A stretch of DNA of 64,000 nucleotides. It comes from Halichoerus grypus. Lineage: Eukaryota > Chordata > Mammalia > Carnivora > Phocidae. Position numbers and translations under genes: made by a program. The notes beneath the pieces were generated by a model. That model saw only the letters and a program-made list of their open reading frames with translations. It searched no databases and had not been told where the DNA came from. The DNA is taken from positions 145,817,935 through 145,881,934 of the forward strand of contig NC_135715.1 of NCBI RefSeq assembly GCF_964656455.1, given 5' to 3'. The first letter of the stretch is position 1; every line of letters starts with the position of its first letter. Shown here one piece after another: positions 48,016 through 59,354 of the stretch.

Positions 48016-48354
48016 AGTACATCAGTACATTACAGCTGTTTTTTATATGATTGTAGCACAATAGAGATAACATATAAAATGCCTAGTATTTGCTCAAAAA
48101 TAATAGCTATTGATATTATATTACTATAGAATATAAAACCACACAATCTGAGATTATGTCCTAGATTAAAAGAAAATGTAATCTTGACCCAAATGATGAG
48201 GCTCGGGCAATCATATGGATAGATATTCCATAAACACAAGTTTTGCTATACCATTTACCATGTCCACTAGCTAAAGTTCTCAATATAAAGAACAATTTAA
48301 AGATTCCATAATTTTTTTCATAACAAGTATTTACTTGTTTTAATACTCTTATTT

Positions 48355-48552
48355 TTTTTTTAAAGATTTTATTTATTTATTTGACAGAGAGAGACACAGC
48401 GAGAGAGGGAACACAAGCAGGGGGAGTGGGAGAGGGAGAAGCAGGCTCCCCGCTGAGCAGGGAGCCCGCACGTGGGGCTTGATCCCAGGACTCTGGGATC
48501 ATGACCTCAGCCGAAGGCAGATGCTTAACCGACTGAGCCACCCAGGCGCCCC
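48355..48552 (-). mobile_element. CAN-SINE, minus orientation
   Basis: Poly-T start, 'aagattttatttatttattt', 'gacagagagagacacagcga', 'gatcccaggactctgggatc', 'gagccacccaggcgcccc'. TSD ttaatactcttattt, identical at 48340-48354 and 48553-48567. Confidence 0.97.
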
Positions 48553-48569
48553 TTAATACTCTTATTTAA

Positions 48570-49300
48570 GTCAGTGTTCTACTGACATGTTTTTTTTCAG
48601 GGATGTAATTATCACTACTCCTCAGGGATCATATTTAAACAAACTTATTTGTGTTGAATATCAAGAACAAAAGCCTAGAGTCTTATTTATATGGGGGGAA
48701 AAAAAAACTGTCCTCCAACCGAATGTACAAACAGAACATAAACTCATGCATATTTAATTTTTCTTCTCTTCTCTAGGCAGTAGCAAATATCCCATCATTA
48801 GAATATTTTACTTAGCACAGATGTGGAACCAATGTCAGAAACAAAAAGATTACTGGATTATAACTTTCCAGGGGCAAGATAATGTCTTAACCACGTTTTT
48901 CCCTTGTCTCCTAGAATAAGCCTGGGACAGAGTAGGTAATGGAATATGTTTATTGGATAAATAAATTTGACAAGGAATGAAGTTAATTTATATCATAAAA
49001 TATCAAATGCATGAATTATTGAAAGCATATATGTTAGTATATTTTTGTCACAATATAAGAAACTCTATAATTATTAAAGTTTGGTTCTCATGCTTTTGTG
49101 AATCATTTTCTTCCTGGTAAAGATCATGAATCAAAGGTGTGTATTTTTGATGAATCAACCTGAAAACAGGTTTTCATTTCATTTCAGACAATCCCAGGAA
49201 ACTTACATGTCTACCAAAAGCTTATCTGAATAAACCCAAATCCCTCTTCTATAATCACACAGGAATCTATTTTTTTAAAGGTTTCAAGATATTTTCCTCT
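48570..49300. other. Unclassified AT-rich sequence
   Basis: Nothing recognised. Confidence 0.45.
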
Positions 49301-49317
49301 GTTACTTAGCAATTTTT

Positions 49318-49513
49318 CTTATTCCATTTATTATTTATTTGTCAGAGAGAGAGAGAGAGACAGCGCACAAGTCGGGGGGAGCGCCAGGCAGAGGGAGAAG
49401 CAGGCTCCCTGCTGAGCAAGGAGCCTGATGTGGGGCTCAACCCCAGGACCCTGGGATCATGACCTGAGCTGAAGGCAGACGCTTAACTGACTGAGCTACC
49501 CAGGCATCCCTAG
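49318..49513 (-). mobile_element. CAN-SINE, minus orientation
   Basis: Short T-rich start, 'tttattatttatttgtcaga', GA block, 'cccaggaccctgggatcatg', 'gagctacccaggcatccc'. TSD ttagcaattttt at 49306-49317 and 49514-49525. Confidence 0.94.
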
Positions 49514-49755
49514 TTAGCAATTTTTTAAAGCTGGTTCAGTAATAGCATTAGTAAAATTTAGATAGAATTTTCAGAGTGGAAAAATTACACTGTCCAACCT
49601 TTTCTGCTTGAGTCCATGAAAAATTAAATATATAGGAAACTAAATAGAAATACAAATATGAAATGTTTGAATAGAGAAACAACTTTTAAATGTGTGTTTT
49701 CAAAATAGAATAGTTTTCTCTCACTTTTTGAAACATATATTAAAGAAGCACATTT

Positions 49756-49784
49756 GTGCTCGCTTCGGCAGCACATATACTAAA
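49756..49784 (+). pseudogene. U6 snRNA 5'-end retropseudogene, tailless fragment
   Basis: 29 nt, starting gtgctcgcttcggcagcac and ending 'atatactaaa', equal the first 29 nt of U6 spliceosomal snRNA, including the 5' stem-loop. The rest of U6 is absent. The word cacatttgt flanks it at 49749-49757 and 49789-49797, a likely TSD, with 4 nt (caat) between the U6 match and the right copy. There is no A-tail. This fits the known class of tailless, LINE-mobilised small-RNA retropseudogenes. It is not a functional U6 gene: there is no distal or proximal pol III promoter and no T-run terminator. Confidence 0.85.
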
Positions 49785-49799
49785 CAATCACATTTGTAA

Positions 49800-52700
49800 T
49801 ATGTATTTAAGTTTTATGTTTAGAATAACTTTTTGTTTGTTTGTTTTTAGAATAACTTTTTACATACAAAATTAAGTTGACCAGACCTTTATATATTTAG
49901 TGAATAACTTAATGTTCTTTTATCTAAAATAAATAGAAATTGAAAGAATTTTTTAAATAGGTTTAAATTTAGTATAATAAGTTTTCATTTATTTTAAGCA
50001 CAGAATATTTCCACAACAGATATTGAGTACCACTGATTTACTTAGGAACTTACAACTGGATTCTGCTCTTGTTATTAATACCTACATTTAAAAAAAATTT
50101 TCTCTGTTGTATTTTAACAGGCTAATATGTAAGTATAGCTCACAATTTTAATTATTTTATTATTAACTTTTGGAATAGACCAGACACTTTTTAGAGGGAA
50201 AAAAATCAATTTTCTAATTTATGAGTTTATGACATTTCTTGTATTTCATTGGTTTCATAGGTTCCACTGAGTTAAGGAACATTGTATTCAAATAAAACTT
50301 ATTGATTTTCCCTGTATTTAGCTTTCACTTGAGATTCCCACTCCTTAATTACCTTAATGCTAAGTAACTCTTGCAAAAGATTTTAAGATCCCATAAGAAT
50401 ATTAAAAAGAAAGAAAACAAAATAAAAAATATTTTAAAAATGTTAATTATCACACTTGTCAAGAGTTTTATTAGTATTTTTAAAAGATAATGAAATTTTA
50501 TATAATTATTTAGTTCTGAAATTATTTAATATATGACTGCCTCTTAAAAGTTCAAGTTTGGGGATTACTGAAAGTTAGAAACCGGTATGGAATATGTTAT
50601 TCTTTATTTTTATTGAATTTGTGTGTTTTATACTTGTTTGTATTACTGAGTTTTATGTTTTAAATTTCAGGATGACTGATAACTTAGCCTTATTAGTTTC
50701 TTTAAATGATTTTGTAAACCAGTGTGGCTACGTGATAATGACAATGAAAATGACCTTATTTACCATTTAGCATGGCATAACTATGTGGCCCGAATCACCT
50801 TAGCTGTCATCAAGTAAGCAATGGAAATAATTCAAATCTTAGAGTGGAAAAAAAAAAAATGTGTCCAGTAGTACATTCTACTCTGAATTAATCACTACAT
50901 TATGTCTCATTTTGAAAAAGTAATTAGGTTTTATTTATGATGAATTGCCATTGGGGAAATAATAACAAAAGTCAATTTCCAGTGGCCATACTATAAACTA
51001 TGGTATAAGGTGATGATAGTCTGATCTGGAGTAAAAAAGATAGATGGAGAGGACCACAAGAGGAAGATTCGATGTCTTGTTGATTGTAGAAGTGACGACT
51101 CCTTGATTCTGAAGTCTGGGACAGAAGATTAATTGACAACACAGTGATTTGATTGGAGCTCTGATATTCCCCTTCATCGTTTCATACTTGTCAAATTTTC
51201 TTATTTCAAGAAAAATATTGTAAAAGTTGATGCTAATTTAAGGAATTTGAGAAATGAGGCTGGTGAAGGTTGCTTCTGATGGCAATAGTCTGGAGGGTTC
51301 CTCCTTCCATGGCCTCCTAGAATGACAGAAGAATTTAAACATAACCATACATATAATCTGGAGAACAATGCTGAATGGCGTATCATGAATACATGTATCA
51401 CACAACTTTCTTAGTTCTCTACAATACCATTCCTTTTATAAACATTAAAATGAAGCTCTGTCATTTTTATTTAAAAAATGTGGCTAAAGCAACTAAATAT
51501 GATCTAGAGCTAGGACTGCCTTTCTTGGATGGCATGTGATACTCCACCACTGCCACTCTGTATTCTCTACTTGAGATCCAATGGATGACAGATAGGGGTT
51601 CTGACATTGTAGTTTTACCAGTGGCAATGAAAAAACCTATCGTATGTTATTATGTGATAACTCAGCAATGTTAGCAACTTCTCTTTGAATGTTCTCCTAC
51701 TCTCCAAACGTATTATACAGAAATTCAAAAAGAGGGAAGATGCTTACAGGTGATACTCTATACAGTCTTCATAAAGGAAATAGGTCTTAAATTAAATGAA
51801 AATGAAATTTAATTTAGTATTCTATGTTATCCCCAGGATGTGTCCATGGCTTATCTAAGCAAAGTTAGGTGCTCCTTCTCTGCTAAACATTGGAAAAACA
51901 GCTTTGATGGATATTCGAAGGCTCAGTTGTAAGTTCCAACTTAGCATATTTATGCTTTGCAATAAATTTTATTCATTTATAGGCCAATACCACTGTGGGA
52001 TTAGAAAATACCAATCTATAAAAATGTTTATGATTGGAAAAATTTCTCTTGTATCTGAACTCACTTATATAACCTTCTCATCGCTTTTTCTCCTTCAAGA
52101 GGTGTCTGTGATTTCCTCATGACCATTGTCCCTGTTCACAGATCTGTCATGGTCACTTATTCATGGGTCTTTGGAAGAAATAAATTTCAAGGCATTCCCT
52201 ATTTCTACTACTTATTTGTAATATAGAAATAATGCTGTATTCGTGGAAACTCCAATAGCAGCAATTAGGAGAATTATCTTATTGTTAAGGAGGATCCTCA
52301 ATTTACATTAGGACAAATTCGAAAGATGAGTCAAACTTAGTCTTTGAGACTGCCTTCCTCACACACACAGTATGACTCTTCCTTCTCTGGGGAATATGAA
52401 CTATGATTTATGATGTATGATCATGTTTCACGGAGGGCTAATACTGGAAAATACTGTTGACCTGCTGGAAAATATCAAGGCTTCTCCTTAGGAATCAGAA
52501 TTAATTTTGGCCAGTTTTCTATAATGTGAAATCTTCCTATGAATGGAGTGCTTATGTTTGCCTATTCCTCTTGATAGCTCACAGGAGCCTCACCAAACTC
52601 CAACAAGGCACCTAACTCTGCCCCTAAAGTAGTTGTGTTCATATTTTATATTTCTTAGCACATTTGTTATTTTTATACTATGTTCTCCACATATTTATGA

Positions 52701-53150
52701 AGCTATGGGATGAACACTTATGCTTCCTATATTAAGCTTTTTTTTTTTCTTTTTGAATTTAAATGGTGGACTTTAGGAGGCAATAAAAATGGGTTCATTA
52801 CTTTTGTAGTGTTCTTGAAACTATACTGAGAGATAGTGTCCTGTGATTTGCAGATTTATTGATTGATAACTGCAGAATTGTGGATGATGTGAATATTCAC
52901 ACACCTGATTATTAACAATGAATATTTAAAAAGCACATGTTAATGCAAAATAACCAATTCTTGATGTATTCGAAAAAATCTGTGTACTGCCTCTGACTTT
53001 ATTAACTTCCGATGCGTTCCTGATTAGTTTCTTTGTTCTAGAGTGGCCTCTCATGCTCAACAACCAGATTTTTTTTCTGAATTCTAGAATCCCCTTAGAT
53101 AAGGAGAAATTATATTTGAAATAGCATGCCATTCATTTAAATTTTGTCAT
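49800..53150. other. Unclassified AT-rich intergenic sequence
   Basis: No gene, RNA or named repeat recognised over this longer stretch. An exon-like mimic at about 50671-50813 (an AG after 'taaatttc', then a GT after 'tgtcatcaa') has stops in all frames read and is not called. Chance open frames lie at 51201-51401 and 52926-53132 (minus) and 51904-52122 (plus). Confidence 0.5.
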
Positions 53151-53170
53151 CATAAGAATAAAAATATTTA

Positions 53171-53363
53171 GGGATGCCTGGATGGCTCAATCAGTTAAGC
53201 ATCTGCCTTCGGCTCAGGTTGTGATCCCAGGGTCCTGGGATCGAGTCCCACAGCAGACACCTTGCTCAACGGGGAGCCTGCTTCTCCCTCTCCCTTTGCC
53301 TGCCACTCCCCCTGCTTATGTACACGCTCCCTCTCTCTGACAAGTAATAAAATCTTTAAAAAA
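53171..53363 (+). mobile_element. CAN-SINE, plus orientation
   Basis: Head 'gggatgcctggatggctcaa', body 'tgatcccagggtcctgggat', 'acggggagcctgcttctccc', CT block, A-rich tail. TSD aagaataaaaatattta at 53154-53170, and the same word with one change at 53364-53380. Confidence 0.96.
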
Positions 53364-53757
53364 AAGAATAAAAACATTTACATTCCCTTCATAGTATACA
53401 AATAATTTATTTAATGTTTAGTAAAAGATTAGCTTGTTTTATTGTATTTAACCCTTAAAAATACAAACTGTGTAAACATAAGTGCATTTTGACCACAGGC
53501 TCAGGGAAATAGTTCCCAGTATATATGAGTATTCATTTCTTACTCCTGCTTTCTAATTCAACAGGTTTTCATACTATAACTTTGACTTTTTGGTTAAAGC
53601 TGGGTGTTCATTATATAATGAAATATGTTAGTAATTTTTTTTAAATTTTATATAATGACTATTTTCTGTGATTATAATATTTTAAGTCTTCACTATATCA
53701 GATTGATATACTTACAGAATACTTTAACATATGCTCTTGTCCATTAAGATTTTTTTT

Positions 53758-53841
53758 TTATTTTTTTTTTTTGGAGTAAAACAAGATTTCATTGTTGACA
53801 AGGTTACTTCTGAGTTGCAGAAATTCTTCTGGTTTTTCCGA
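53758..53841 (-). pseudogene. Short processed-RNA insertion with poly(A), source unknown
   Basis: An insertion of about 84 bp with a T-run on its left, so the inserted RNA was sense on the minus strand and ended in poly(A). A variant AATGAA hexamer (plus-strand ttcatt at 53788-53793) lies about 15-20 nt before the A-tail. The flanks carry the 17-bp direct repeat ccattaagatttttttt at 53741-53757 and 53842-53858, the hallmark of L1-mediated insertion. About 70 nt of non-tail sequence remain. I do not recognise the parent transcript. Confidence 0.75.
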
Positions 53842-54047
53842 CCATTAAGATTTTTTTTAATTTTATGTATAAATTTCCCAGATTTATAGAACAATATTAC
53901 TTAGAGTCAATTTTTTTTGGAAAGACAATATGATTTTTCATATGTAATGTGCATAAAAGAATGCTTAAAGTAGAAAACAAGACTAAATGACTATGGATTA
54001 TTTCATGTGTACATTTTGAAATAATATTCCAGAAAATGATTAAATTA

Positions 54048-54049
<2 letters not shown>

Positions 54050-54080
<31 letters not shown>
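54050..54080. repeat. (TG)n microsatellite
   Basis: (GT)n tract of about 27-30 bp. The 80-codon minus frame at 53897-54139 reads it as a TH repeat and is not a gene. Confidence 0.95.
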
Positions 54081-54081
<1 letters not shown>

Positions 54082-54251
54082 TAAAATGTCTCTCTTTATA
54101 GATTTCTAACTTTGTATTTTTGCTGGACATAATCCTCATTTTTTCCTCTGCATTTATAATTGATATGTTGAATACACTAGAGAAAACTAGAAAATTAGGC
54201 AGCTCCGTGCCATAAATTTCATGAATTTAAACCCCATCTTGGTCTTCGGTG

Positions 54252-54567
54252 TTTTTTTTTTCTTAAGTTTTTATTTAAATTCTAGTTAGTTAACATACAG
54301 TGTTATTAGTTTCAGGTGTACAATATAGTGGTTCAACAATCCGTACATCACCCAGTGCTCAATCAACAGAAATGCCCTCCTCAATCCCCATCACCCATTT
54401 AGCCCATCCCCCACCCACCTCCCCTCTGGTAACCATCAGTTTCTTCTCTATAGTTAAGAGTCTGTGTTTCTTAGTTTGCCTCTCTGTCTCTCTCTCTCTT
54501 TTCCCTTTGCTCATTTGTTTTGTTTCTTAAATTCCACATATGAGTGAAATCATATTCAGTCTTTCTT
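54252..54567 (-). mobile_element. Carnivore L1 3' UTR end, antisense, 5'-truncated
   Basis: The T-run at the left is the poly(A) tail complement. There follow 'tctagttagttaacatacag', 'tttcaggtgtacaatatagt', 'aatccccatcacccatttag', 'cccctctggtaaccatcagt', 'agttaagagtctgtgtttct' and 'aaattccacatatgagtgaa'. In the sense of the element this runs from just after ORF2 to the 3' end. It is a different L1 subfamily from that at 7545. Low divergence, no clear TSD. No ORF2 left. Confidence 0.87.
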
Positions 54568-54589
54568 AACATTTATTTCTTGTAGGTTT

Positions 54590-55085
54590 AACCAACAACC
54601 TCTCTGGTTTCCTTCAGAGTCTAGTCTAAATGTTCAACAACCCACAAGGCCCCTTCTAAATTCTTATACCCTTGTCCTGGGCCCACATGTTGCTTCCTCT
54701 TTCATTATGAACTCTTTCAGTTTCAAGAAATATATAATCTCATTATATGAACACATGCCTACATTCTCGAATATTATAAACACAGCTTTTTGCTCTCATA
54801 ATTCAGTGGAAAATCAGGAGAGTGATGTTCAAAAGATCATTGAAATTCATGGCAGTTATCAGCTGTAGGTTTTGTTCCCTGGATCAAAGGTGAAACCAGA
54901 TATGAATCTTGGCGGTCTGTATTTTTCTTTTTTCTATACTTTACAAAATCTAGTCACCAAGTCACACCTCTTAAACACATCAAACTTCCTTCATTCCTTT
55001 CTGCCTGAATTATTGCAACAGCCTCCAAATTGGTCTTTCTGGTTCCTTGAGAGAACAATTTCATATTACCAGTGATTTTTGACCG
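54590..55085 (+). repeat. L2 LINE fragments, sense (probably two pieces)
   Basis: 'ttcagagtctagtctaaatg' plus 'caaggccccttctaaattct' give one L2 block; 'cctgaattattgcaacagcc' plus 'ccaaattggtctttctggtt' give another. In L2 the second block comes before the first, so these are two fragments or a rearranged copy. Confidence 0.45.
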
Positions 55086-55089
55086 TGGC

Positions 55090-55905
55090 CTTTTATTTAA
55101 AGACCAGATAGTCTTTCATTTTAGGTTTATCATGTTTTTCTCCTTCAATCTTTCTAAATGTCTTATGTATCTACGAGAAGTGGCAATTAAATAATTTGAA
55201 AGTTGTTATCCCTAAAGATGTTCCTTATTGTTTGAAGAGTGCTGCATTAAACTCAAAAAAATTAGCCTGTTCTGAAATTATCTTGAATTTGTGTAAGAAA
55301 ATGTTCTCCAGAGGATGTCCTACTTATTCTTTCATCTTTGCCATGAGTTTCAGAGTGATTATTTGTAAAAGTGGGAAAATAATAGAATAAACTAAGAACA
55401 AAAACTAACATGAATTTGCTGACCTTTCTAGAGCATGAGTACACACATACATAAGTCTCTTTATCTGTGGGGTTTCCATGATTTTCTCGAAGGCAGTTAT
55501 ACAAACTTAGAAACTTTGTGAAGATCTCCCCTACTGTTTAGCTTTTTAAAATTTTATTGATTGATTCTATTTCAAACACTGAAAAGCCTGAAACATTATA
55601 CAGGAAAAGCTATTATAATTGAGAATTTTTAAAAAGGCGTTGTAATAAGTCTTTTTAAACACTACAGTGCAGAAGTTTGTAATCTAATTTTGCATATTGC
55701 TACATATTTCTGGGTATTATTAAAGAATTGCATGGAGATAAATAACAAGCTTCAGTTAAATAGATCAATTTAATTTATCTTTAGTATTGTGATACAGGAA
55801 GGAAAAATAACATAATATTTGAAATAGTAAATAAGATAATGTGAAAGTATGCTGTGGTATAAAAAACTGATCATTAATAGCACATATATATAAAATTGAT
55901 ATATA
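55090..55905. other. Unclassified AT-rich intergenic sequence
   Basis: Nothing recognised. The overlapping open frames at 55196-55390 (plus) and 55262-55504 (minus) have no family resemblance. Confidence 0.5.
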
Positions 55906-55914
55906 AAAATAACA

Positions 55915-56145
55915 GTACTTATTATTTGCATGTCACTATTTTAAATGTTTTATATGAATTTACTACTCTAATCCTTCCAATAATCCTATGAAGTAGATAT
56001 TATAATTAACTCAATTTTACAGGTAAGAAGATGAAGGCTTAAAGAGATTAACTAATTTTCCCAAGGTTACTTGGAAATGATAATGCTGGGATTCCCAGCA
56101 GATTATCTGCCCTCATATCCATGAACTTAACCACAAAGTTACAAG
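55915..56145 (-). repeat. MIR SINE, near full length, antisense
   Basis: Antisense MIR order: 'gcatgtcactattttaaatg', 'ctctaatccttccaataatc', 'caattttacaggtaagaaga', 'tcccaaggttacttggaaat', 'ggattcccagcagattatct', 'tccatgaacttaaccacaaa'. Confidence 0.82.
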
Positions 56146-56149
56146 TAAT

Positions 56150-57570
56150 TATTTTTTTAATCTAATCTAATATTTTATGGTGAGCATCTTCAAAGAATGC
56201 TTTCATTCATTTAAACTGATTTTGAAAATTAAAAAATGGCTGTACACTCATTCACATGCCTTTATATTACAATGTAAAGAATGATATGATACAGTAAATT
56301 ATGAAAATAGAATATTATCCCCATTGTATTTTATGGACCACAGACTATATAAGTATTTATATTTATAACTTAAAAAGTAGAATTCAGGTAGAAGGAATTA
56401 TGAATTTCATCAAGTTAAAAATATTTATCTACTATGTGACTTCTCAGTTTTTATATTTATGTTTATTAATGTTGTGTCTTTCCACAAGAAAGTACGATAC
56501 TATGCAATTTTTTCAAATTTATTTGGCAGGAGATACAAACTCAGACACATATACATGCATTTTTATATATGTATATAAAAATATATATACATACTATTTT
56601 ATATATATAGTAGTGCTATAGTTTTATAGTTTTATAGCATGCAAGAGATATATATAATATGTAACCTATATATTATGTATCTAAGATTATATGTGTTATA
56701 TAGGCTGTATACATATATATATATGTATTAAGATATAGATGGAGGTATTATTCTCATAACCTTTGGGAAATAATGATTAAGAATAGTATTTGTTATTGAA
56801 AATAAAATATGAATAATTTATATTACATTATAAATCTATAAAACAAATGAAAAGTATAGCATGCTAAATGCGGTATATCGTAGATTGAATCTTTACACAA
56901 AGAAAGGGCATTAGTGGAAAAACTGATGAAATCCAGAAAAAGTCTGTAGTTTAGTTCATAGTAATGTACCAATTTAATTCCTTAGTTTTCTCAGATACAC
57001 CATAATTATGGAAGTTACTAATATTAAGGAAAACTTGTGAAGAGTACTTGAATATACTCCATACTGCCTTTGCCTCTTTTGTGTAAACATAAATTTATTA
57101 CAAAACAAAAAAATTTAAAGGTAACTTAACATGAATACTAAATAGTGTCTCCTTCTATGGTTGAGGAAAATAAAAGATAGAAATAACTTGGTACAAAAGG
57201 GATATTAAGCAATTATTTTTTACTCATTTCTATGAATAATATCCATGTATCATAAAAAATTGAAATTAAAAAAATCAATAAGGTATGATTTTACATACTG
57301 CCAACAATAAGTCATATATATGTCCAAAACTATATATATATATGTTTTCATTGAAAAATATGGAATTTTCTATTGAGATAATATAGGTTAACTAAATTAA
57401 ATCTCAGTAATTTCACTTTGAAAAACAGTTTATTTTAATTTCCATACTGTGTCTTTACTGGGAAGAGTTTTAGAAAGGCCCAATTTAGGTTTAAGGCAGA
57501 GCTTAGGTGGGTATGATGTATGAATTTTAAGGTGGTATATCTTATACCAGCCAAACATTGTAACATTTCT
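56150..57570. other. Very AT-rich sequence with TA/ATAT simple repeats
   Basis: TATA-type simple repeats at about 56560-56730 and 57320-57345. The 106-codon plus frame at 56301-56621 has an Ile/Tyr-rich translation dictated by this composition. No gene or named repeat. Confidence 0.55.
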
Positions 57571-57575
57571 TTAAT

Positions 57576-58335
57576 ACGGAGTCATACAAAGGTAACCCCG
57601 AGCGCCTACCTCCCTCTCCTGCCCCAGCAAACAGAGAGAAGCTCTGTCGTGGGCTGGCTACATACCCTGGTGCTTGGGAGGTGACTGGGCTAAATGAACA
57701 CTGTAACGAGGCCCCCACTAGGGTTTGCTTGCTGCTGTTTAGTTTTCTTCTTTAAGTTGTTTTTTGGTTTTGGGTTCCTATCCCCAGTATACCATATTGA
57801 TTACCCAACTTCAAACCCCATGGCCTCATCAAATGTGAGACCTTTCCACTCTTCAAACCAGTTCTGTGTTCTCACCTGTAAAGAAAGGGTTTATTCAACT
57901 CACTGCCTGGCAAATGGCAAATTTGACAACTGTTGGCTCTTATTGTAAAATTAACTTGCATTGAATTTGCTTTTTGTCATATAAATAAAATGTTGTTTTT
58001 ATTTGTGTTAATATCAGAGCAGTTAGTGAGCTTGAGAGAGCCAAATGATGTTTTGTTTTTTGAGTTCTTACTGGAAATACTTTTCACAGAAGTTAAATTA
58101 GGTTTACTACTTCAGCACGTTTTACGCGAGGTATGTTTGAAAGTCAAGAGATAAAGCTGGTTTGTGATTTCTATAGAAATTTTGCCAAACATAAAAGTGG
58201 CATAAAACCATTATGCATACAGACAAGCACAGTTGGTATATTTTCAGTCTGTCAAGTTTGCATTTTTAAAAATGTAGTAAAGCTTTATGAAAAAAAAATT
58301 GCTTTTCCCCAGGTGCGTTATCTCTTTCTTTGAAT
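57576..58335. other. Unclassified block with a GC-richer start
   Basis: From 57590 to about 57720 the sequence is clearly GC-richer than its surroundings ('accccgagcgcctacctccc', 'gtcgtgggctggctacat') and then fades into AT-rich DNA. Three modest plus-strand frames lie end to end (57694-57948, 57933-58154, 58133-58333), but no protein family is seen. I recognise no repeat. It could be a conserved noncoding element, an old repeat or part of an untranslated region. Confidence 0.3.
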
Positions 58336-58547
58336 GTCAGGATACATTTGTAAATCAAATTGTGCTCAGCCAGATAATGCTCAAACCAGAAGCTTAAAGC
58401 TTTAAGGACAATTTTTAGGTATTTGCATGCGTTAGTTTGATGTACAGAAAGTGATTAAAATAACATTGCAAGTTTTCAAGGCAATACTGAAAATACAATT
58501 TACTACTAATAACAGTCTATTCAGGTACAGATTTTTAAACGTAATGG

Positions 58548-58640
58548 GAAAATCAATCCAGCAATTGTTTATTGAGTCCTTTACGTGCTACTCACTGTGC
58601 AAAAGGCTTGGAAGAGGCAAGTAGGAAATAACAGCATATA
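58548..58640 (-). repeat. L2/MIR-type 3' end, antisense
   Basis: 'gcaattgtttattgagtcct', 'gtgctactcactgtgcaaaa' and 'ggcttggaagaggcaagtag' match the antisense L2/MIR terminal block. Confidence 0.5.
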
Positions 58641-58644
58641 ACTA

Positions 58645-59205
58645 AACAAAATGAGAGCAAGTTCTGAACTCTTTGTCACCAGAGATGTGCAAATAAGTTT
58701 GAGGTGATCTTTCTAAATGCCACAGTCAAAGTGTGTTTAGGCACAGAATGGATACAATAGAAGTATCTGAGATTGCTCAAGGGTGTCACGGTCATGTCCG
58801 TTAACCAGGATATGAGATGGACTTCGGGAATTATATATGGACCGGACAGCGTTCCCAGCTGCTCCTTATCTCAGGCCCCAGTGAGTCTGAGACCAGGATT
58901 ATGAGACTAATCTGACACACATTTCTCAGGACCACTATATCCTCAGTCCTTGCAACCCAATGAAAACATATTCTGGAGCTATTACTTCCCCCAAACTGCT
59001 CTGATGCTAAGAAGAGGATGAAGGTATTTTTTATCACATTCCATGATGTCCGTTTTCCTTGTTTTTTTTTTTTTTTTTTTTCCCTCCTACAACTTGTTTC
59101 CTTCTCTTTTCTCTCTCTGTGTTCTTACTGTGCCCCAACCCACAGCCTATTTTAGTGCTGATCTCTCTGCCTTGGATAAAAATGCTATAATGGTATTTTT
59201 GCCCA
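58645..59205. other. Unclassified sequence
   Basis: A T20 run lies at 59062-59081. Otherwise nothing recognised; the small open frames around it are not credible. Confidence 0.45.
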
Positions 59206-59209
59206 TGGT

Positions 59210-59350
59210 CTTCTTCATTCATTCACACATTTTTATTGAGCATCTACTATTCACTGAGCATTGTTCTCAGTGCTAGGAATGCAACAGTGTACAGAACATG
59301 CAAAAAATCTTTACACTTCTGGTTCTAAATGAGTACATCTTATAAGGTAA
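59210..59350 (-). repeat. L2 LINE 3' end, antisense
   Basis: 'cttcattcattcacacattt', 'tattgagcatctactattca', 'gcattgttctcagtgctagg', 'aatgcaacagtgtacagaac' follow the antisense 3' end of L2, including its TGAATGAA-type tail (here as cattcattc). Confidence 0.75.
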
Positions 59351-59354
59351 TACA

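Noticed and set aside
49756..49784. Functional U6 snRNA gene
   Set aside because: Only the first 29 nt of U6 are present, with no terminator or upstream promoter elements.
50671..50813. Exon mimic with AG and GT borders
   Set aside because: Stops in the frames examined; border words of this quality occur by chance every few hundred bases.
56301..56621. 106-codon plus-strand frame, Ile/Tyr-rich
   Set aside because: The composition follows TA-rich simple sequence; not a membrane protein gene.
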